A DNA stretch of 47,946 nucleotides, taken from the NCBI GenBank assembly GCA_002812745.2, contig NCSJ02000320.1, positions 1 through 47,946 of the forward strand, read 5' to 3'. This stretch comes from Scytalidium lignicola. Its lineage: Eukaryota; Ascomycota; Leotiomycetes. The number at the start of each line of letters is the position of its first letter. The first letter of the stretch is position 1. Below, piece after piece: positions 11,823 through 22,436 of this stretch. The translations under genes were made by a program, and so were the position numbers. A model generated the notes under the pieces. It was not told where the DNA came from. It ran no database searches and was given only the letters and a program-made list of their open reading frames with translations.

Positions 11823-13055
11823 TCACTTCAGTTCCCCTAATAGAAGGGTTCGGTCGGATGAACCTGTGAGAACTGCTTCGGTGTTAGAGCTGTGCCTCAC
11901 TAAACAGCCAGGGTAGAACTTACGGATAGGATCGGAAGCGGGGGAGAACTCCGCACAATTTACCGTGCCTTTATGGCCAGGCAACTTGTAAAGTAACTTT
12001 CCGGTCTCACTCGACCAAACAACTGCAGTGCCGTCCCCAGCGCCTGCTGCGATCCTCTTTCCATCTGGATTCCAGCTCGCCCTGACCAGATTCTTCTCCA
12101 TACCAGCAGGAGCTCCGTCGAAGGTTCGAATATGACGCTCTGTAGGGGCAAACGGCCGAATATCCCATGTCCGTACGGTCGAGTCCATGGAATTCGATAG
12201 TAGGGTTTGTGAATCTGGGGAAACTCGCAACGAAGTGATGGTATCGGTGTGCCCGAGCATAGAATATACCACAGCCTTCCTCCTCATGTCCCATACCTTG
12301 ATATCGTTGTCGATCCCTCCAGAGTACAGTTCATTTCCAGCCTCTGCCAAGGCAACTGCGGTGACTGGAAACTCCGTTGGAATGAAGTCCACAGCCGCCT
12401 TCGTTCGGGGATCCCAGATGCCTATATATCCATCATCACTCCCACTAATGAGAATCTCCTCCCCTCTCTTGCTAATGTCCATGCAATTTACCACTTCTTC
12501 GTGGCCCACATGCCTTCGTATCCGAATTCCAGTCTCCAAATCCCAACTTGCCAAATGCATATCTGCCGATGCTGAGAATAATACTCTTGAATCTCTTGAC
12601 CAATGTAAATCCAAAATCGCGCCTTTATGACCAGTTAAAGTGCCGTAATTCTCACAGTCGCCATACGTTCTCCAAAGCACTTGAAGAAGTTAGTTCAGAT
12701 TTAACATTACAACCAAAACAACCCAACTCACGAATTGACCTATCCATGGACCCTGAAGCAAGATAATTCCCATTTGGATCGAACTTTGCCGCGAACACCT
12801 CGCCTGTGTGGCCGGATAGCTCCATAACAGGAGCTTTTAGCCCACTTGTGTGCGGGATCTAGGATAGAACAATTAGTGGCAATTCAAAATATACAGGTAA
12901 ATACACCTTAAAGCTTCATGCTTTTTACATACTGCCTGCACGACCGCGCCATTTGAATATTCGGTGACAGCCTTGGAGGTTCCTAAGTTCGGCCTCTTCA
13001 CTACCATTTGTGACGACCCAAAGTCGTCAGATGCTGACCGCTTTTCAGACGACAT
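11823..13055 (-). CDS. cwf17: U5 snRNP 40 kDa WD40 protein (SNRNP40/Cwf17)
   Basis: Complement join 12933-13055, 12732-12858, 11924-12679, 11823-11875; 352 aa, close to the ~357 aa of the human protein. A short disordered N-terminus leads through SGLKAPVMELSGH into seven WD repeats. Diagnostic stretches are LWRTYGDCENYGTLTGHKGA and DNDIKVWDMRRK. Family members are propeller components of the U5 snRNP and spliceosome that contact Prp8. Intron 3 (11876-11923) is 48 bp, a multiple of three, so reading through it would stay open. I call it an intron because it has a GTAAGT donor, a CTAAC branch site and an AG, and because removing it restores the tight link SDPIPVLTGSSDRT. The start was chosen from the position of the family motif. 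It shares a 232-bp promoter region with divergent bet3. Confidence 0.93.
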
Positions 13056-13287
13056 CTTGACAACTGATGTAGCCTAACAGTAATAGAATTGGTGTTCAGC
13101 GTAGAATTTGGCTGAAGCAAATAAACATCCATGGGTAGGCGCAAATAACACTTGAATTTGAATGCCTATGACGCTAAGAACGCGCTAGCGGCCGCCTCAT
13201 TCGTCTTAGAGACAAAGCTTCCCCCTCGATCTTGACCTCCACATAATTCACAGTTCATGATTCTCAGGTATCCTATGCTTGTGAAGT
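13056..13287. promoter_or_regulatory. Divergent promoter between cwf17 and bet3
   Basis: Only 232 bp separate the two start codons, so both housekeeping genes must be driven from this segment. It contains a GC-rich core (CGCGCTAGCGGCCGCC, about 13182-13197) amid otherwise average DNA. No TATA box is evident, which suits a broadly expressed bidirectional promoter (inference). Confidence 0.6.
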
Positions 13288-14038
13288 ATGTCTGCCACTA
13301 AAGCTGCGCGCGTAGGTGAAGAGTAAGTCTTGATTGTACAAGGTGCAAGTCCTTCCGCTAACCATTCTACAGAGTATGGAAGTAAGTAGCCTAGCTCCAC
13401 AAGGCTGGAAAGAAGCTTCTCATCCTTGCGCCTAACACTGACCGCATCAAGAACTCGAGTCGACAAAGTCAATGCCGAGCTTGTGACGCTCACCTATGGT
13501 ACCATAGTAGCGCAACTATGCAAAGATTATGATAGCGATTACATAGAGGTCAACAAGCAGCTGGACAAAATGGGCTACAATATTGGTCTCCGACTAATTG
13601 AAGATTATCTGGCAAAGTCTAATACCATGAGGAGATGTTCTAATTTTCGGGAAACGGCAGATATGATATCTAAGGTCTAGAAGCTTAATCCAAGCTTTAT
13701 TGTTCTGTATAGCTAACCTAGAGCAGGTTGGATTTAAGATTTTTCTTAACATTACGCCCACAGTAACGAATTGGACGAGCGACAATAAACAGTTCTCATT
13801 AATATTTGAAGAGAACCCTCTAGCCGACTTTGTTGAGTTACCAGATGATGGCCGGGCTCAAGACGAATTGTGGTACTCGAATATATTCTGCGGAATCCTT
13901 CGAGGCGCTCTTGAGATGGTTCAGATGCAGGTTGAAGCACACTTCATTACTGATGTGCTCCGGGGTAATGATTCTACGGAGATGAGAATATCCTTGATTA
14001 GGTATATCGATGATGAGATGCCTGTGGATGATGAATAA
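13288..14038 (+). CDS. bet3: TRAPP complex subunit Bet3 (TRAPPC3), with a 9-nt micro-exon
   Basis: Join 13288-13322, 13373-13381, 13452-13674, 13727-14038; 192 aa, normal for the family. Motifs include [50 protein letters not shown] and [12 protein letters not shown]. Bet3 is a core subunit of the TRAPP tethering complex, which activates Rab1/Ypt1 in ER-Golgi and intra-Golgi transport. The early conserved run [15 protein letters not shown] can only be built by using a 9-base exon (13373-13381). Both flanking introns have GTAAGT donors and CTAAC branch sites. The third intron (13675-13726) has an unusual GTCTAG donor but a good GCTAAC branch and CAG. Divergent from cwf17. Confidence 0.95.
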
Positions 14039-15751
14039 TGTCTCGATAATGAAGGCGTTACGGCGTTTTGCAGGGTCTTAGACTTATTTTACATTCCCAG
14101 CCTCGTGTGGTATTACCTATCTAGACCTCGGATTATCTGATCATAGAATTAGTTTAGGTCAACATCATCTTAAGACTAGGACCTATTCTCATGGTTGGCA
14201 TTCGTGCACAGCCACAGAACACCTTGGATAGTCTCATCACTTATACTACAACCTCGAAATGCGAGACATGACACTGACCTCCATCCGTAGAGGTATATGT
14301 AGGAGAATCTCCTCGTGCTGCTTTATCTTATTATTCGTTATTCATAGGTCATCTTCCTAGCCAACAAGGTGATCAGCATGCTGCTATCACCATTTCGCCC
14401 CGCGTAATCAGGATATCACGGTATCTCGACAATAACACATAATACCGACACAAACTTAGATCTTCCCAGATCACAGGCGTGTGATCAGTCTTTCATATGT
14501 TAGCACGAGCGGGCCAATGATAATGGTTTCATGATCGACCCATGGTCACCCGTGAGAGGCTCTCAGCCCCCACCCTGTACCACATCACGTGATGCCACCA
14601 AAAAAGAGGATGATACTCTTTAAAATACCGAGAAGTGAAAGTGGTGATGTTTACAGAGAAGAAGAGGCATACAAAATAGGTGTTACGTCTTTAGATATTT
14701 ATGTACCATACAGGATTGAAATTTCTAAAACTCATCCCTTCGATGCCACTTGGCCGGGTGTGTCACACCTTACCCCCATAATACCCGATGCCGCCTTTTG
14801 CGGCCTAACAAGTTCATTCGGCGCCGGAACTATCACCGAACAACAAAACTAAATAAAATTTTCGAAAATGAATATAAGTAACAAGATGTTTGGCAATTGA
14901 AGCAGTGCCGCAATTTAGATTTAAATTCTGGTGTGAATACATTCTTCTTTAGAAGAGGATAGTTGAAACGGTTATGTCAGCCTTCGATGAGATATAAAAG
15001 CGGCTTTGCTACTAGTGGCCCTTATGGTCTAGCGTCATGACAGAAAATACGCAGGCAGGACCGTCACTCCTCCTTCTTGACCTTCATCAAAGCCCTTTTT
15101 TGGTCCTTTTAGAGTATCATCACGGTATCTCAAGAAAGGCTGCTTGTTCCCTGATGATTTTGAAGCCTTTTTTGTGGCGTCCCTGACACTCCGAACAGCG
15201 ACTATTTTTCAGCAGCCTTGCCTTTGCGAGGAAGTCGCCGTGCTCAGATATACACCTGCGCCCCCCGTAGCGTCACTCCACCCCCATCTGGATCTTCCCG
15301 TCAACATACCTTAAGCAGCATCTTAATCGTCGGCCATCATCAACAACCATTGTGTTCTACGGCCGTGGGAGAGAGATTTCATATTACTATTCCTAGAGAG
15401 TGTGAGAGAAACGCCCTGTCCTCTTTGCTTGTTCGTCGCTTTCGCTTGTATTTCTCATCACGCGCCTATCGCACTTTCTCGTTCCTCCGAAAAAGGGTGC
15501 TTTCTTCAAAACCGCGCCCGCCGATAACCAATTTTCCTCATCGGCGCAACATTCATTATCATCGCGACAGTTGGCATTCTTGGCAATCTCAGGCCGTAGG
15601 CTCGTGGATCTGAGCAAGATTTGTCGTTGCGACATTTCGGCTCTAACCGTTCCGCGTCTGAGGTGGCCGACAGAGGGATTTTCCACGTTGTTTTAAATCT
15701 GTTAGGAACACGGTTGGAGGTGGAAGACGTCTCGGACGTTTCTCCGTCACC
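14039..15751. other. Intergenic region and probable long leader of the SomA-like gene
   Basis: About 1.7 kb. The first half holds the 3' end of bet3 and a stretch with no gene; an 87-codon frame at 14589-14852 has no recognisable character. A TATAAAAG at 14993-15000 may set a start site near 15.03 kb, giving a leader of about 700 nt. Upstream reading frames lie within that leader at 15037-15186 (49 codons) and 15218-15613 (131 codons). Confidence 0.45.
14993..15000 (+). promoter_or_regulatory. Candidate TATA box
   Basis: TATAAAAG about 750 bases upstream of the SomA-like start codon. It would act on that gene only if the transcript has a long or spliced leader. Sequence match only; there is no transcript evidence. 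Confidence 0.3.
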
Positions 15752-18369
15752 ATGAACAACGTCAATATGGGTGGTATGGTTAATTCCATGGGTGCTCCTG
15801 TCAGTGGTGGAATGCCTATGGCGAACAATGGCCAAGCTGGAACTGCTGTACGGCAGCCGATGCCAGTCAACGATCAGCGATCGCTGCTCAACACCTATAT
15901 CTACGAGTACTTTTTGAGGAACGAAATGTACGATTGTGCGCGGTCATTACTGCAGACAGATCAAACGATGAACGTTCCCAAAGACAGTCCTGGGCGTCGT
16001 CGCGACGAGAATGGCAATCCTGTTGGTAATGGAACCGGTGGCGAGGACGGCGATAATAAGGATGATATTGATCTGAAGCGACCAGACGATCTTCCTGCTC
16101 CAAACCTTCCAAAGGAATGTCCAGAAAGCTGTTTTCTGTATGAGTGGTGGTGTCTGTTCTGGGATATGTTTAATGCCCAACGCGGTAAAGGCGAGGGGCG
16201 CAACGTTATGCAGTACGTTGCACATACACAGGTTTGTCAATATCACATTCAACCGTATTGCTTCGTTATTAATTACTTTTATAGCATCAATCACGGATGA
16301 GACAAGAGCACCAGCAGACCATGCTTCGAGCTATGAGGCCCGACTTGATGCCTCAATACCAGCAAATGATGAGGAACCCGCAAAACATGAATCTTAATCA
16401 AAATGAAATTGCACGGAAAGCTATGCAAAATAATAGAAATGCGTAAGTCATAACGGCGGATTCGGTCTCGCCTCTATATCTAACTTTTCCCCCCTAGAAC
16501 TCCTCAGCAAATGCAAATGTTGCAACAGAAGCAGCAACAAATGCAGCGGGATCCGTCAGACATGGATGGGAACCGCCAGCAACGTCCTCAGTCTCCGGGT
16601 TCCGCCGAAAATGCTCCGTCTCCGTCGAAACGTCCACGCCTTGACGGCGGCGCTCCTTTCAATCCACAACAGCAAATGATGCCAAATGGTAGACAGGCGC
16701 AAGGTGGAATTCCAGGCCAACAGGTGGGAGAAACTGGCCCCAGCAATCCACTTCAAGCCGCTCATATGCAGCTGGCCAATGGTTTCGATCCAAACAATCT
16801 AACAGCTCAGCAGTTCCAGGCATTCCCGGGCGGCGCGAACCCTACCGGTCAAGCTAAAACTATTGCTGCGTACCAAGCAAATCTAACGCAGCATCAGCAA
16901 AGCCAAATGCCTGGAAAAGGCATGCCAAACCCAGGAGGACCTCAGAACCAGAGTTCACCAATGATGCCCCAGGGCCAGGATGGTAGTGCTATTGCAGGCT
17001 ACTACAATGCAGGAGAGGTTGGCCCTAACGGCATGAGAGCTGCGCCTGGTGGCCAGCCTGGTGGGGGTGGAAATCATGCTCTACAGGACTATCAAATGCA
17101 ACTGATGTTGCTTGAACAGCAGAACAAGAAGAGATTGATGATGGCTCGTCAAGAGCAGGACAACATGGCTATCCCACGAACTGATGGCGGGGCACCAGGC
17201 GGAATTGGCCCCAACGGTCAACCTTTCCAAGGTACATCACCTCAAGGACCTCGATCTGTCAACTCACCAAATCCAACTGATCAAATGAAACGAACACCAC
17301 TCATGAACCCTGCTGGTATTCCTTCTCCATTACCCGAAGGACAATCGCGAGGGTCTCCAAGTGGAATGAATTTCAATATGCCTGGTGGTCAGATGGACCC
17401 GAACATGGCTCCTCCAATGTACAAGATGAATGGTATGGAAGGAAATATGGCTCAGGGCATGCCTAATGGGATGCGGCCCCCAAGCTCCCATCCAGCTGGT
17501 TTTAATGGTCAGATGACGCCACAACAACAGCAACTTATGAGACAGCAGCAGCAACAGCAGCAACAGCAGCAGCAACAGCAAGCTGCCAACTGGCAAGCGG
17601 GGCCGAATGGTGCTGCTATGATCCAACAACCATCACAACAAGGGCCGAACCAACCAACTATGGGAACCCCACAACAACGCGCAATGCCGCCGCCATCCGC
17701 ACCAGCAGCTAACGCTGCTGCTAATGGCCGGCCATCTTCTCCTCAACAACAGGGTCCAGCGCCCCCGACGCCTCAACAGACAAACAAAGCTAATCCAAAG
17801 GCCAAGAAAGACACGAAGGATTCAAAAGCAAAGGTAATGTCTCTATCACTTAAATGGAAGGAAGCCGCTAATTCCAGTTACAGCGTGCTACAAAGAAAGC
17901 ATCTGGGGCAAACCTTAATTCCGGTGCTACACCATCGGGTGAGGCAGCACAGGAACCTGCGACGCCAACTCCAGCCACCCCTATTACGCCAGTAGCTCCC
18001 CAACCTTTTGCTAACAAAGGACCTAATGGCGCTATCCAACCTGTAACTAACGGGCAAGCAACTACCACCCCAGCGAATGTAAATGTTGCCCAGCAGCAGC
18101 AGCAGCAACAGCAACCTGATGGTGGACTTGTATTCGGACTAGACAACAACGCGGTATGTGACAACCCTTATATATGTCGCTTTCTTTTACTGACTCCTAC
18201 TTAGTTTAACGGAATGGGTAATTTTGAATTTGCCGATCCTTCAGCAGGTACTCAGGATGTCCTCCAAGATTTCGATTTTGATTCGTTCCTGCATAACGAT
18301 GACCAGGACATGTCCAACTTCACGTTCGACACCGCCTTTCTGGACAACAACGAGATAGGAGCAGAATAG
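15752..18369 (+). CDS. somA: LisH-domain transcriptional regulator, Flo8/SomA (Som1) type
   Basis: Join 15752-16231, 16285-16442, 16498-17833, 17884-18153, 18205-18369; 802 aa. A LisH motif at about 43-75 (LLNTYIYEYFLRNEMYDCAR) is followed by the WWCLFWDMFNAQRG segment, which typifies the LUFS region of Flo8/Som1/LEUNIG-like proteins. The rest is Gln/Asn/Pro/Met-rich, with a polyQ tract near 555-572 and a second near the C-terminus. The acidic aromatic tail (VLQDFDFDSFLHND) looks like an activation domain. Relatives work below PKA: SomA in Aspergillus controls adhesion and conidiation, Som1 in Magnaporthe controls appressorium formation, and Flo8 in yeast controls filamentation. All four introns are 50-55 bp. 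Intron 1 has a slightly weak GTTTGT donor, but phase and content on either side (AHTQ then HQSRMRQEH) support it. Confidence 0.9.
17534..17582 (+). repeat. CAG/CAA trinucleotide tract encoding polyglutamine
   Basis: Mixed CAG and CAA codons inside exon 3 of the SomA-like gene encode a run of about 13 glutamines. A second, shorter run lies at about 18091-18115. Length variation between strains is likely (inference). Confidence 0.85.
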
Positions 18370-19388
18370 TTCTCCTGTCCGTTCAGCCTAATCATTGTCA
18401 GATTTCCGGCGTTTTCAAGCATACCTTAAGGCGTTTTCAGCGGATCATATATCAACTTCTGGCGTGTCTGTTGTCACGAAAAGAGTTTGAGTTTTGTTAG
18501 AAAGAAAGAGTTCCATTGTGTCAAAAAAATTTCATTTAAACTTTTCCTGATCCCGCTTGTTTTGGATTGGTTTTTGCCGGGCTGCATTTTTCATTTGTTT
18601 CTGTGTTTATTCTTGCGCTTTATTCTTTACAATGGAAGTACCTAATACCTGTGTTTCCTTGGTGGTCTCGCAGTGCGCTAGACCTCGGGGCGACGGGTGG
18701 AATTATTGGAGTTGGTGTCATGTCATTTGCCTTTTCTCTGTTCTTGTTTTGTTTATCCGCGGGGGCTGGGACCGGAGGATTCCTGTGTATTTATTATAGG
18801 GTTGGATGAATTACCACGGAGAGAAGGCTATTGCAATGAAGTACGATTTCGCTCTCGGCCACTATGGCGTCTTGGTGTTTTGGAGAATAACACGTTCCAT
18901 GCAATTGTACTGGACTTTTCGAGACTTGCTCCTTAGCCCTGATTATTCCTCCTCGGAGTTACTTTAAGTATATCCTAAAGCTATTCGGTGTTTGCGCGTC
19001 TGCTCTCCAGTTAGAGGCTCTTCCTTCCACACCACGCTACCAGGCTACTACTACGGAGTTCGCGTAAGTTGCCATATTCTGATAATGTTCGCGTCTAGCG
19101 CTCCAGCATTCATCTATTCCAGGTGGGCACCCCCCCTTTCATTCTTTCTTATCATTTTACTCTTCTTTCTTTTCTTACTATAAATTTCTTACTAAAAATC
19201 GTCTAAACTTCTTAACGCATTACAGAGCTAAACTTCAGCGATAAATTCTACTAAACTTTCCTTCCCCCCCTTTATTTTAGAAGGTATTATTTCGTTTCAT
19301 TTCAATAACTTGTCAGTGTAGCAAGGTGTTAGCAGCTTTATTTCCCAGTTTTATAGTTGCTGATATTTTGTGTTAAGTCGATGCAATC
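18370..19388. other. Intergenic region, T-rich
   Basis: About 1.0 kb between two genes on the same strand. It covers the 3' end of the SomA-like gene and the pyrimidine-rich promoter of the MOSC fusion gene (long CT/T tracts at about 19120-19300). Small open frames have no protein-like composition. Confidence 0.5.
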
Positions 19389-21041
19389 ATGCCAGCTACA
19401 ACTTTACCAGATCTATTTGCCCCTTTTGAAAGAGATATCCTCCTCGATGTGCGCACCGGGAAATTAAAGCCAATGAAAGGTCTTTCCATCACCTCTGGTA
19501 TTATCAAGTCATCCCGAACAGATCCTGTGTTTGTTAGTGTCACGGGTATTGATAGTGACGAGCATGATCTCACGTTTCACGGTGGGGTTGATAAAGCAGT
19601 CCATCAATATTCCCCACACCACTATACCTCCTGGCGCGAGGAGTTTCCTGACAATGCCAAGTTCTTTGATGTTGGTGGATTTGGAGAGAACTTGGTGAGT
19701 AATGGCATGAATGAGCGCAATATCTGCATCGGAGATATCATCCGCATTGGCAAAGAAGTTGTGCTTCAAGTTAGTCTACCACGACAACCATGCTTCAAAC
19801 TTAATCACCGATTCGAAATCAAAGGTTTCGCACCACACACCTTCAAAAAGAGCCGCACTGGGTGGTACTATCGTGTTTTAAAGGAAGGACACATCAAAGT
19901 TGGCGATGAGATAGTTTTGGTAGAAAGAAAACATCCTAAATGGACTATCGAGAGAGTCCAGGAATATTTACATAGAGATCCAAATAATCTGCCTATGCTT
20001 GAAGAGTTAGAGATGATCGAGGAGTTTGGGGAAGAGTGTAAGGGTGCGTTCAAAAGAAGGGTTGCCAATTTGCGAGCAGCGGAAGAAGAGAAGCTTAATG
20101 GTGAAAAGAAAGTTGCTGAGTCCTGGGCCGACTTCGAAATTATTGAAAAGAAGAAACAAACGGCAAGGGTTACTTCTTTCGTTCTACAAGCTGTAGACAA
20201 GGGTGATGGCGGAGATGAGATAGATCCAGGATGCCATGCTCGGGTGAAACTACCAAACGGCCTTATCCGTCCCTACTCAATCGTCAGTGGTCACTCAAAC
20301 AAATTCGAGATTGGAGTAGCTCTTGAAGATAACAGTCGAGGAGGTTCTCTCTATCTCCATCAAACCGCGAAAGTGGGGGATAAGATTCCAGTAGGCAAAA
20401 TCACCCAAAGTGTCCCAGTAGCAGGAATGGCATCCAACCATATCCTTATTGCTGGCGGTATTGGAATCACAGCCTTCCTTCCGACAGTGGACATCTTCGA
20501 TCAGATCAACTTCAATTACGAGCTCCACTATGCCGTACGAACTGCAGATGATGTTCCATTCCAAGATCTCCTTGAGAAAGTTGGTCCCAAGCTCTTTTTA
20601 TACAACAAGGCTCAGGGACAACGAATGGATATCCCTAGCCTCGTTAGAAACCGTAAGTGGAACACTCACATCTACGTCTGTGGCCCGCAGCGAATGCTAG
20701 ATGAAGTCCTGCAAGCTGGGAAAGAATGTGGAATGTCACCAGACGAAGTCCACTACGAAGCCTTTCAAATCTCTACATCGGGAGATCCATTCACGGTTGA
20801 GCTGGCCAAGTCAAACAAGACGTTGCATGTGGATGGCGATAAGTCTTTGCTGGAGGTCTTGAGAGTTGCAGGACTCGAGGTTGATTCCTCCTGTGAGACC
20901 GGAAACTGTGGGACGTGTAGAGTGGAAGTTTGTAGTGGACGGGTTGAGCATCGTGGATCTGCGTTGACAGAGGAGGATAAGGGGAATGCTATGTTGAGTT
21001 GTGTCTCGAGGGGCATTGGACATTTGGTTATCGATTTTTAG
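19389..21041 (+). CDS. MOSC domain fused to a flavin/2Fe-2S (phthalate dioxygenase reductase-type) reductase
   Basis: Single exon, 550 aa. Residues about 1-180 are a YiiM-like MOSC domain: HGGVDKAVHQY, GGFGENL and the conserved cysteine C135 in LPRQPCFKLNH. A short helical 3-alpha-like stretch (about 185-240) follows. Next is a ferredoxin-NADP-reductase-fold module: flavin motif RPYS (294-297), nucleotide site GGIGIT (356-361) and CGPQRML (431-437). The C-terminal plant-type 2Fe-2S domain has ligands C502, C507, C510 and C538. This order matches the bacterial phthalate dioxygenase reductase family. MOSC proteins of the YiiM/YcbX type and mARC use molybdenum cofactor to reduce N-hydroxylated compounds. 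The fusion would supply its own NAD(P)H electron chain (inference; substrate unknown). The lack of introns among intron-bearing neighbours and the bacterial-style architecture make old horizontal transfer plausible but unproven. Confidence 0.9.
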   Translation: MPATTLPDLFAPFERDILLDVRTGKLKPMKGLSITSGIIKSSRTDPVFVSVTGIDSDEHDLTFHGGVDKAVHQYSPHHYTSWREEFPDNAKFFDVGGFGENLVSNGMNERNICIGDIIRIGKEVVLQVSLPRQPCFKLNHRFEIKGFAPHTFKKSRTGWYYRVLKEGHIKVGDEIVLVERKHPKWTIERVQEYLHRDPNNLPMLEELEMIEEFGEECKGAFKRRVANLRAAEEEKLNGEKKVAESWADFEIIEKKKQTARVTSFVLQAVDKGDGGDEIDPGCHARVKLPNGLIRPYSIVSGHSNKFEIGVALEDNSRGGSLYLHQTAKVGDKIPVGKITQSVPVAGMASNHILIAGGIGITAFLPTVDIFDQINFNYELHYAVRTADDVPFQDLLEKVGPKLFLYNKAQGQRMDIPSLVRNRKWNTHIYVCGPQRMLDEVLQAGKECGMSPDEVHYEAFQISTSGDPFTVELAKSNKTLHVDGDKSLLEVLRVAGLEVDSSCETGNCGTCRVEVCSGRVEHRGSALTEEDKGNAMLSCVSRGIGHLVIDF

Positions 21042-22436
21042 ATTGCGGGGTTTAAGTTTTCTTTTTCACGTTAGATTATTTGGTGTTAACGCTCTTCTTG
21101 GTTTTAGGTTACTAGTTCTATTTTTTTGTGATCATGACGAATACGATGACTATTATTTTATGGATTTATCTTCACACATTAGCTTTGCAAATATTGGGTG
21201 GTATTTGATCTGTGTTGCTTAGACACGAGAGAAGTTTTCTTCCCTTGTCTTTAGTTTATGCTTGCCCATTTTCCCTATATTTAAGCGCTCATTTATAAAT
21301 TATCCGATTGTTATTTACTCCTATTTTGAAGAAGCGTGGCTGAGTGTTGAGATATGAGATGAGTAGTTAGTAAAACAACCGTCTTTCCATAACTGATAAC
21401 ACATCATTGGGCCACTGTAAGACAATACGACTCCTACGACAATGTGAATGCATTTTACACCAGGATAAAATTAGTAATTAACGACAGGTAAAACTTTACG
21501 TGTCTGCTATTTACTATTACGTTGAGTCAAATCTTCTCTCTCCACGGTGTGGCACCGGGGAACAATTCTTAGAGGTGGGTACTGCCACAGTACTTTCCGA
21601 TATGTAAGAAGCTTAAGTTGAACTTTTGAACTGACATCCAATTCTCCGATAGATATCCCCGACACGGAGTTTATATCGGCGATAAGCTGTAACAACCTGA
21701 CTCTGCAATGAGACGAAATAATCCAGGCAGTCGCATGAACTGGTACCTCAGCATCCCCATTGATTGGCAGTGGAAGAAAGCGTATACTCGGTAAGCAGAA
21801 TCAATATTGAGCCGATTGCCATGCTGCTGTGCTGGCTGAGCACAGGAGTATAGAACTCCAATAAGTTAGAAGCTGTCATCTCCACTGTAAAGTGCCAATG
21901 CTGATTGATGTTTGCAAAACTATAAATATAAATAACTAGAATGTTTTTTGATGATCCACCCATGCACATATAACGCGGCAATTCCCTGTGCATACATACC
22001 CGCCAGCCTAAAAGTTAGCCAGAAATCTGTTCACTGGAAGCTTAAGATGTCATTAGTAATTTACGGGCCAAAAAAAGCTGTAAACGGACATCAATTGCTC
22101 CACTCAATACTACAATATTACGAATATCGGTGTTAACAAGGTTCGATACGAAAAGGAACCATCTAGCTGCAAGCTACTTTCACTGCCGAAGCCTTCCCAC
22201 TTTTAGAAAGATTGACTTATCTGGCGAGTCAAAGGTGGGNAAAAAAAGAACTTCAACAAAATTACGTATACGCATAGATAACGGGGTCGATCTAACTGCT
22301 AGTAACGGCGCTATTGAGGATATAAATCCCGTATCAATTGAGAAGAAAATCCCTGTGTCTAAACCCACCCAACAAAGTACTTCCTATCTCAAAGGACACT
22401 CTAAAAAATCACGGGACTGATTGCAAAACAGCCAAA
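21042..22436. other. Intergenic region
   Basis: About 1.4 kb between the MOSC fusion and the alcohol dehydrogenase. AT-rich, with one N (22240) before an A-run. A 96-codon open frame at 22130-22420 includes the N and runs into the dehydrogenase leader; it resembles nothing. No RNA gene or repeat recognised. Confidence 0.45.

Noticed and set aside
14589..14852. 87-codon frame downstream of bet3
   Set aside because: No recognisable motif; single frame with two adjacent ATGs but no supporting context. A remnant is possible but not shown.
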